From the NCBI GenBank assembly GCA_945949385.1, contig CAMFEL010000091.1:1-8352 (forward strand): 8,352 nucleotides of DNA. The letters are read 5' to 3'. The DNA is from an uncultured Clostridia bacterium (GTDB lineage: Bacteria > Bacillota > Clostridia > Oscillospirales > CAG-272). Of the stretch, positions 5,094-8,352 are shown one piece after another; positions within the stretch are counted from its first letter, which is position 1; the number at the start of each line of letters is the position of its first letter. The translations under genes were made by a program, and so were the position numbers. Under the pieces are notes generated by a model. That model had not been told where the DNA came from, did not search any database, and worked only from the letters and a program-made list of their open reading frames with translations.

Positions 5094-5120
5094 GCTTATA
5101 TCAGCAGACCTTTTCGCCAT

Positions 5121-6017
5121 TCAGACCTCGGTTTTTTCCGTGTCCTTCTCCAAAGTCCCGTCGGCAGACTCACCCTGCGCGCCGTCCCCCTCTTTTTCGC
5201 TGATTGTGGGGATAAACTGCTTTGCAAACTCACCCTTGCCTCTGCTCTTCACATAGAAGAAGCCGATAACGGAAAAGGCAAGCGCGCCGACAAAGTTCAC
5301 AAACAGGTCTTTCATAGTGTCGATGATACCGATGTCCAGATACCCGTTTATGCCGTAGTCCGCAAAGTTGTACACATTTCCCGCTTTGTCGGTCACCACC
5401 GTTGAAACGATGTCTTTTACAGACACTATCTCATTGGAATCGGCGGGGCTCAGAGATACGGAAGCCACTGTACTGACAACAAAATCCTTCTGCATATCAA
5501 GGTTGAACACCTGATCCATAAAGAACTCGAAAAACTCCCAAAGAGTGCCTACGGTCATGGAGAAGCAGAACGCCACCACCGCCATATACACGGGGCTCAG
5601 CATAAACTTAAAGCGCGTGTTTCGGTTCAGCACATCCACAAGGGCGAAGCCGATGGCGGCGGCAAGAAAGCCCGTCACCGTGTGCAGCATGGAATCCCAG
5701 AACGGCACCTTTTCGTAAAATGCCGAGATCTCGCCCAATATTTCCGCTGCAAAAATAAACAGCAAAACGATTATTTCAAGGGTCTCCGGCAGCCTGATGC
5801 CGAAATTTTTGGAAACAAAGGTAGGCAGCATAAAAAGCACGAGAGACAAAACACACAAAAGCACATTCTGATAGTTACCGCTGATAAAGGACGCTACCGC
5901 CACGGCAACGACAAGAAGCCTCAGCACCATATATACAATGAACAGCCGCTTGTGATTTTTTATCTCATCTTTCCAGGACCCTCTCCACGGAGCCTTTGCA
6001 TTTTCTCTTTTTCTCAT
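5121..6017 (-). CDS. Six-helix integral membrane protein, DUF2238/YjdF-like
   Basis: The product is 298 aa. A positively charged N-terminus is followed by about six hydrophobic helices at roughly 24-46, 50-68, 79-97, 110-130, 142-166 and 237-256, then a charged, low-complexity Glu/Gly-rich cytosolic tail (257-298). Conserved-looking polar residues sit in or next to helices: FWDSMLHTVTGF (106-117), LWEFFEFFMD (159-168) and GIIDTMKDL (230-238). This W-D...H...G / W-E..E / D-T-x-x-D-L arrangement resembles the YjdF/DUF2238 type of membrane proteins, whose function is not known. A loop of about 70 residues lies between helices 5 and 6. The ATG at 6017 follows GAGGTG (6023-6028). The gene is single, with its own promoter and the shared terminator at 5066-5093. 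Confidence 0.8.
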   Translation of the reverse strand: MRKRENAKAPWRGSWKDEIKNHKRLFIVYMVLRLLVVAVAVASFISGNYQNVLLCVLSLVLFMLPTFVSKNFGIRLPETLEIIVLLFIFAAEILGEISAFYEKVPFWDSMLHTVTGFLAAAIGFALVDVLNRNTRFKFMLSPVYMAVVAFCFSMTVGTLWEFFEFFMDQVFNLDMQKDFVVSTVASVSLSPADSNEIVSVKDIVSTVVTDKAGNVYNFADYGINGYLDIGIIDTMKDLFVNFVGALAFSVIGFFYVKSRGKGEFAKQFIPTISEKEGDGAQGESADGTLEKDTEKTEV

Positions 6018-6039
6018 AAAAACACCTCAGAATAATAAT

Positions 6040-6060
6040 CCGTATAAAAACAGTATACGG
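6040..6060. repeat. 7-bp inverted repeat over the promoter, possible operator
   Basis: CCGTATA (6040-6046) and TATACGG (6054-6060) are perfect arms with a 7-bp centre. Read on the minus strand the repeat begins CCGTATACTGT, sharing nine bases (GTATACTGT) with the palindrome region of the redox operon promoter at 4495-4503. Confidence 0.45.
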
Positions 6061-6079
6061 TTTTTGAAACGGTTGTCAA
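6052..6079 (-). promoter_or_regulatory. Promoter of the membrane protein gene
   Basis: A perfect -35 TTGACA (6074-6079, minus strand) lies 16 bp from the -10 TATACT (6052-6057). An inverted repeat CCGTATA/TATACGG (6040-6046/6054-6060) covers the -10 and start region and may be an operator. The rest of the gap up to 6177 shows no gene and no clear terminator for the gene ending at 6178. Confidence 0.8.
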
Positions 6080-6177
6080 GGTTGATCGCCCGTAATTTAC
6101 CGCAAACAGAATCTTTTTACTTTTCTTAGCCGAAGCAGCAAGCCTGCCGCATTTTCCGCCGTATTCCGCCTCAGCCT

Positions 6178-6720
6178 TTACAATATCGGATAAAAATCGC
6201 GGGAAATGACGCTGTCGTAGTATTTTTCCTGAAACCTTACCGCTGCGCTTATCTCCCCGTCATCCGCCGTAAATCCTGCAGGCGCCGCCACCAGCTTGTC
6301 CTCAACGTCGTTGCGCCTCTGCACCGAAGCGATGATTCTGCAATCGAACTCAGAAACAGGCTCCTCGACACCTAAAAGATACACATCCAGCTCCTCGCCG
6401 TCGCCGCCCGTCACACCGGGAATATAGCCGTAGTTTACGGGATAGGTCAGCGTATACTTTTCTTTCTTATGTACATATCCGATAGGGCGGTCAATAACTA
6501 TGTGAACATCGCGACCCATATACGACAGGATAAGCGCCTTGCGCAAATAATATGCTGTAAGCGATTTTATCCCATCGGCATACCCGGTGCAGTCGGATGA
6601 TCTTTCCGAAAGAGAGCGTTTTTCACTCTCATATTTTTCCCAAGCTTCCGGGAAAGCACCGAAAAAATCGGAAAGCAGCTTTTCGTTTTCTATTTCATTT
6701 TCAAATTCAATATCCGCCAT
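6178..6720 (-). CDS. Family I inorganic-pyrophosphatase-like protein, 180 aa
   Basis: Residues 68-180 match short clostridial proteins annotated as inorganic pyrophosphatases: GRDVHIVIDRPIG, then YPVNYGYIPG (93-102), GGDGEELDVYLLG (105-117), RRNDVEDKLVAAP (135-147) and FQEKYYDSVI. The DGxxxD block and the D-x-x-D-K block supply the metal-binding acids. One of the three acids of the classic DxDxxD pattern reads Glu here, and the usual ExKY segment is replaced, so activity on pyrophosphate is likely but not certain. An N-terminal extension of about 65 residues is absent from the short relatives I recall. I chose ATG 6720 (AAAGGAA upstream) over TTG 6762, which lacks a ribosome binding site and nearly abuts the preceding stop. 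It lies 48 bp downstream of the metallopeptidase gene, probably on the same transcript. Confidence 0.8.
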   Translation of the reverse strand: MADIEFENEIENEKLLSDFFGAFPEAWEKYESEKRSLSERSSDCTGYADGIKSLTAYYLRKALILSYMGRDVHIVIDRPIGYVHKKEKYTLTYPVNYGYIPGVTGGDGEELDVYLLGVEEPVSEFDCRIIASVQRRNDVEDKLVAAPAGFTADDGEISAAVRFQEKYYDSVISRDFYPIL

Positions 6721-6768
6721 TTTTATGACCGTTCCTTTCGTTGATTTCTGCCTTATTTGCAAAGCCCT

Positions 6769-7359
6769 TTAGCGGATCACGTGCGATCCAAGCTCTATTT
6801 TCTCAAGCCCCGGTACCTCAGACGGCTTTTTCATATATTCTCGCCCGAGAAGCTTTTCCCGTGCCCTGAAGTCGGGCATATGTTTTTCGACAAGTGCGTA
6901 AAATTCTTTCGAGTGATTCATATAAACAAGATGGCACAGCTCATGCACCGCCACATATTCAGCCGCCGCCATAGGGTAAAGCATAAGAAAGCAGGAAAGG
7001 GTAATACTTCCCGACGAGGAGCAGGAGCCGAAGCGCTTTTTTGCGCTGCCGATTCTTACCCTGCCGGGCACAAGTCCGGTAAGGTTGGAATATTTGTCCA
7101 GAATAGGCAAAAGGGTCTCTGCCGCGAGCCGCTTAAGGGCACAAAGCTCCCGGGAGCTTACGGCGTATGCATCCTCCGTCTCCAACGCCAGACGCCGCAT
7201 TTTTTCTATCCTGCCCATATTCTTTTTGACTATTCCGTCAATCTGTGCGCGGCTTGCATGGCGGGGCGCCCTGACTATGATCTCTCCGCCGCCCCCTATG
7301 CGTATCCCCACCGTTTTTCTGTCCGCTCTTATAAGCGTGTATTCCATATCAGTATTCAT
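6769..7359 (-). CDS. YgjP/DUF45-type zinc metallopeptidase (SprT-like)
   Basis: The family pattern is clear. YTLIRADRKTVGIRI near the N-terminus is followed by VRAP, then KKRFGSCSSSGSITL with the conserved RxGSC. Next come the HExxH-type zinc site VAVHELCHLVYMNHSKEF (HELCH at about 139-143 from this start) with a further His in NHS, and MPDFRAREKLL. Members are predicted cytosolic metal-dependent hydrolases; substrates are unknown. The start is uncertain. ATG 7359 and ATG 7347 are both possible, and a TTG at 7413 would give 214 aa but has no ribosome binding site and lies inside the divergent promoter. The family usually starts near the 7347 Met. No ribosome binding site precedes either ATG, so translation may be leaderless. 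The pyrophosphatase-like gene follows. Confidence 0.85.
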   Translation of the reverse strand: MNTDMEYTLIRADRKTVGIRIGGGGEIIVRAPRHASRAQIDGIVKKNMGRIEKMRRLALETEDAYAVSSRELCALKRLAAETLLPILDKYSNLTGLVPGRVRIGSAKKRFGSCSSSGSITLSCFLMLYPMAAAEYVAVHELCHLVYMNHSKEFYALVEKHMPDFRAREKLLGREYMKKPSEVPGLEKIELGSHVIR

Positions 7360-7365
7360 ATAAAT

Positions 7366-7394
7366 ATTGTAATATACTTTCTTCAATAAATCAA
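7366..7394 (-). promoter_or_regulatory. Candidate promoter of the metallopeptidase gene
   Basis: On the minus strand, TTGATT (7389-7394) and TACAAT (7366-7371) are 17 bp apart. The predicted start falls at about 7359, exactly on the first ATG, which would make the mRNA leaderless or nearly so. Confidence 0.55.
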
Positions 7395-7402
7395 TAAGAA
7401 AG

Positions 7403-7431
7403 TTGACATACAAGGGCGCGGGAAGTATAAT
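7403..7431 (+). promoter_or_regulatory. Consensus sigma-A promoter of the ABC exporter
   Basis: A perfect TTGACA (7403-7408), a 17-bp spacer and a perfect TATAAT (7426-7431) are present. The start should be near 7438, giving a leader of about 24 nt with AAGGGG (7451-7456) before ATG 7462. Its -35 is only 8 bp from the -35 of the divergent minus-strand promoter. Confidence 0.9.
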
Positions 7432-7461
7432 AATTTAAGAATAATTTACCAAGGGGCGTCT

Positions 7462-8352
7462 ATGAAAAGGCTGCTGAAATATCTGAAAAAATATATAAAG
7501 GAATGTGTCCTCGGCCCGCTGTTCAAGCTTATCGAGGCGACTTTTGAGCTTTTGGTTCCGCTGGTGGTGGCAAGAATAATAGATGTTGACATTGCGGGAG
7601 CCGACAAAGCGGGAGCGGCGCGTGACGGCGGTATTCTCATACTGCTGGGACTTCTGGGACTTGCCTTTTCCGTAACCGCCCAGTATTTTTCCGCAAAGGC
7701 CGCCGTGGGTTTTGCCGCCGACCTGCGCCGCAGCCTTTTTGCAAAGATACAGACACTTTCGTATTCCGATATTGACGAAATAGGTACCGCATCCCTGATA
7801 ACGCGAATGACCAGCGATGTAAACACCCTGCAAAACGGCGTCAATATGGTGCTGAGGCTGTTTCTTCGCTCACCCTTTATAGTTTTCGGCGCGGCGGCAA
7901 TGGCGTTTGCGGTAGACAAACGCCTTGCTCTCATATTTGTGGTAGTAATCCCCGTACTTGCCGCCGTGGTATACGGCATAATGTTTGTGACAATGCCGCT
8001 TTTCAAAAAGGTGCAGAAAAAGCTGGAGGGCGTGCTGGGCATAACGGGAGATATGCTGAGCGGCGCAAGAGTTATCAGAGCTTTTTGCAGCGAAGATGAG
8101 GAATGCGAGCGTTTCACAGCCGAAAACGGGGAGCTTGCAAAATACCAGAAGCGCGCAGGACGGCTTTCCGCACTCACTAACCCTCTCACCTATGTAATAA
8201 TCAACGGCGCACTTATCGTTCTCATATGGACGGGCGCCCTTCGCGTTGACACGGGACTTATAAGCGTCGGCGGCGTTATCGCCCTTTACAACTATATGTC
8301 GCAAATACTGGTGGAGCTTATAAAGCTTGCCAATCTCATAGTGACCGTGACC
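7462..8352 (+). CDS. ABC exporter half-transporter (multidrug/lipid type), N-terminal part, runs off the window
   Basis: The frame is open from ATG 7462 to the last base (297 codons, no stop), so this is the membrane domain of a fused permease-ATPase whose nucleotide-binding domain lies beyond the edge. The pattern is that of type IV exporters. LGPLFKLIEATFELLVPLVV (TM1, 17-36) is followed by ILLGLLGLAFSVTAQYF (TM2). IGTASLITRMTSDVNTLQ (107-124) is the conserved coupling region. LRSPFIVFGAAAMAFAVD and LALIFVVVIPVLAAVVYG (TM3-4) come next. SGARVIRAFCSEDEE (200-214) is the conserved IRAF stretch, and TM5-6 lie in 243-296. Close relatives in Clostridia usually occur as two adjacent half-transporters forming a heterodimer, so a second one is expected downstream. 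The ribosome binding site AAGGGG lies 5 nt before the ATG. Confidence 0.93.
   Translation, partial: MKRLLKYLKKYIKECVLGPLFKLIEATFELLVPLVVARIIDVDIAGADKAGAARDGGILILLGLLGLAFSVTAQYFSAKAAVGFAADLRRSLFAKIQTLSYSDIDEIGTASLITRMTSDVNTLQNGVNMVLRLFLRSPFIVFGAAAMAFAVDKRLALIFVVVIPVLAAVVYGIMFVTMPLFKKVQKKLEGVLGITGDMLSGARVIRAFCSEDEECERFTAENGELAKYQKRAGRLSALTNPLTYVIINGALIVLIWTGALRVDTGLISVGGVIALYNYMSQILVELIKLANLIVTVT

Noticed and set aside
6757..7389. 210-aa plus-strand ORF
   Set aside because: It is antisense to the metallopeptidase gene, whose HELCH motif and family pattern are clear.
7446..8304. Minus-strand ORFs of 132, 247 and 144 aa
   Set aside because: They are antisense to the open ABC exporter frame, which has a consensus promoter, a ribosome binding site and conserved motifs.
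1..8352. CRISPR array, insertion sequence or integrase
   Set aside because: I saw no regularly spaced direct repeats, no transposase or recombinase motifs and no terminal inverted repeats.

Overview
The window looks like chromosomal DNA from an anaerobic Gram-positive bacterium, probably of the class Clostridia. The reasons are Gram-positive type (PolC-like) polymerase relatives, strong AGGAGG-type ribosome binding sites, sigma-A type promoters, a ferredoxin-thioredoxin-reductase-like protein next to thioredoxin, and an exporter half-transporter of clostridial type. No species can be named from the sequence alone.

Left part (1-2180): an orphan hairpin at the left edge is followed by a complete tRNA-Glu(CTC) gene with its own promoter and terminator. 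An AT-rich gap follows, then two plus-strand genes (616-1521 and 1534-2043) that look like an operon and that I do not recognise. They converge, across a strong hairpin (2141-2174), on a minus-strand cluster.

Middle part (2182-4274, minus strand): this is the most unusual region. In order of transcription it holds a 188-aa protein resembling a degenerate ABC/AAA-type ATPase, then two overlapping ORFs that together form one shortened relative of the C-terminal half of DNA polymerase III PolC, then a 50-aa gene with an excellent ribosome binding site. The two PolC-like ORFs are in different frames. PolC similarity continues without a break across the junction if the ribosome slips -1 at a U_UUU_UUC heptamer (2948-2954), giving a 414-aa product. 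The same would follow from one extra T in the 7-T run, so a frameshift mutation or a sequencing error is equally possible. The polymerase-like protein has lost all three catalytic aspartates by my alignment, and the ATPase-like partner has no Walker A lysine. The set therefore looks like a pseudo-enzyme module rather than a working polymerase.

Right part (4434-8352) looks like ordinary, more GC-rich chromosome. A redox operon (an FTR-like protein and thioredoxin) is driven by a promoter with a 14-bp palindrome over its -10 box. It ends at a bidirectional terminator shared with a convergent six-helix membrane protein gene. Next come a minus-strand pair, a YgjP/DUF45-type zinc metallopeptidase and a divergent family I inorganic-pyrophosphatase-like protein. 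An ABC exporter half-transporter, driven by a consensus promoter, is transcribed divergently from them and runs off the right edge.
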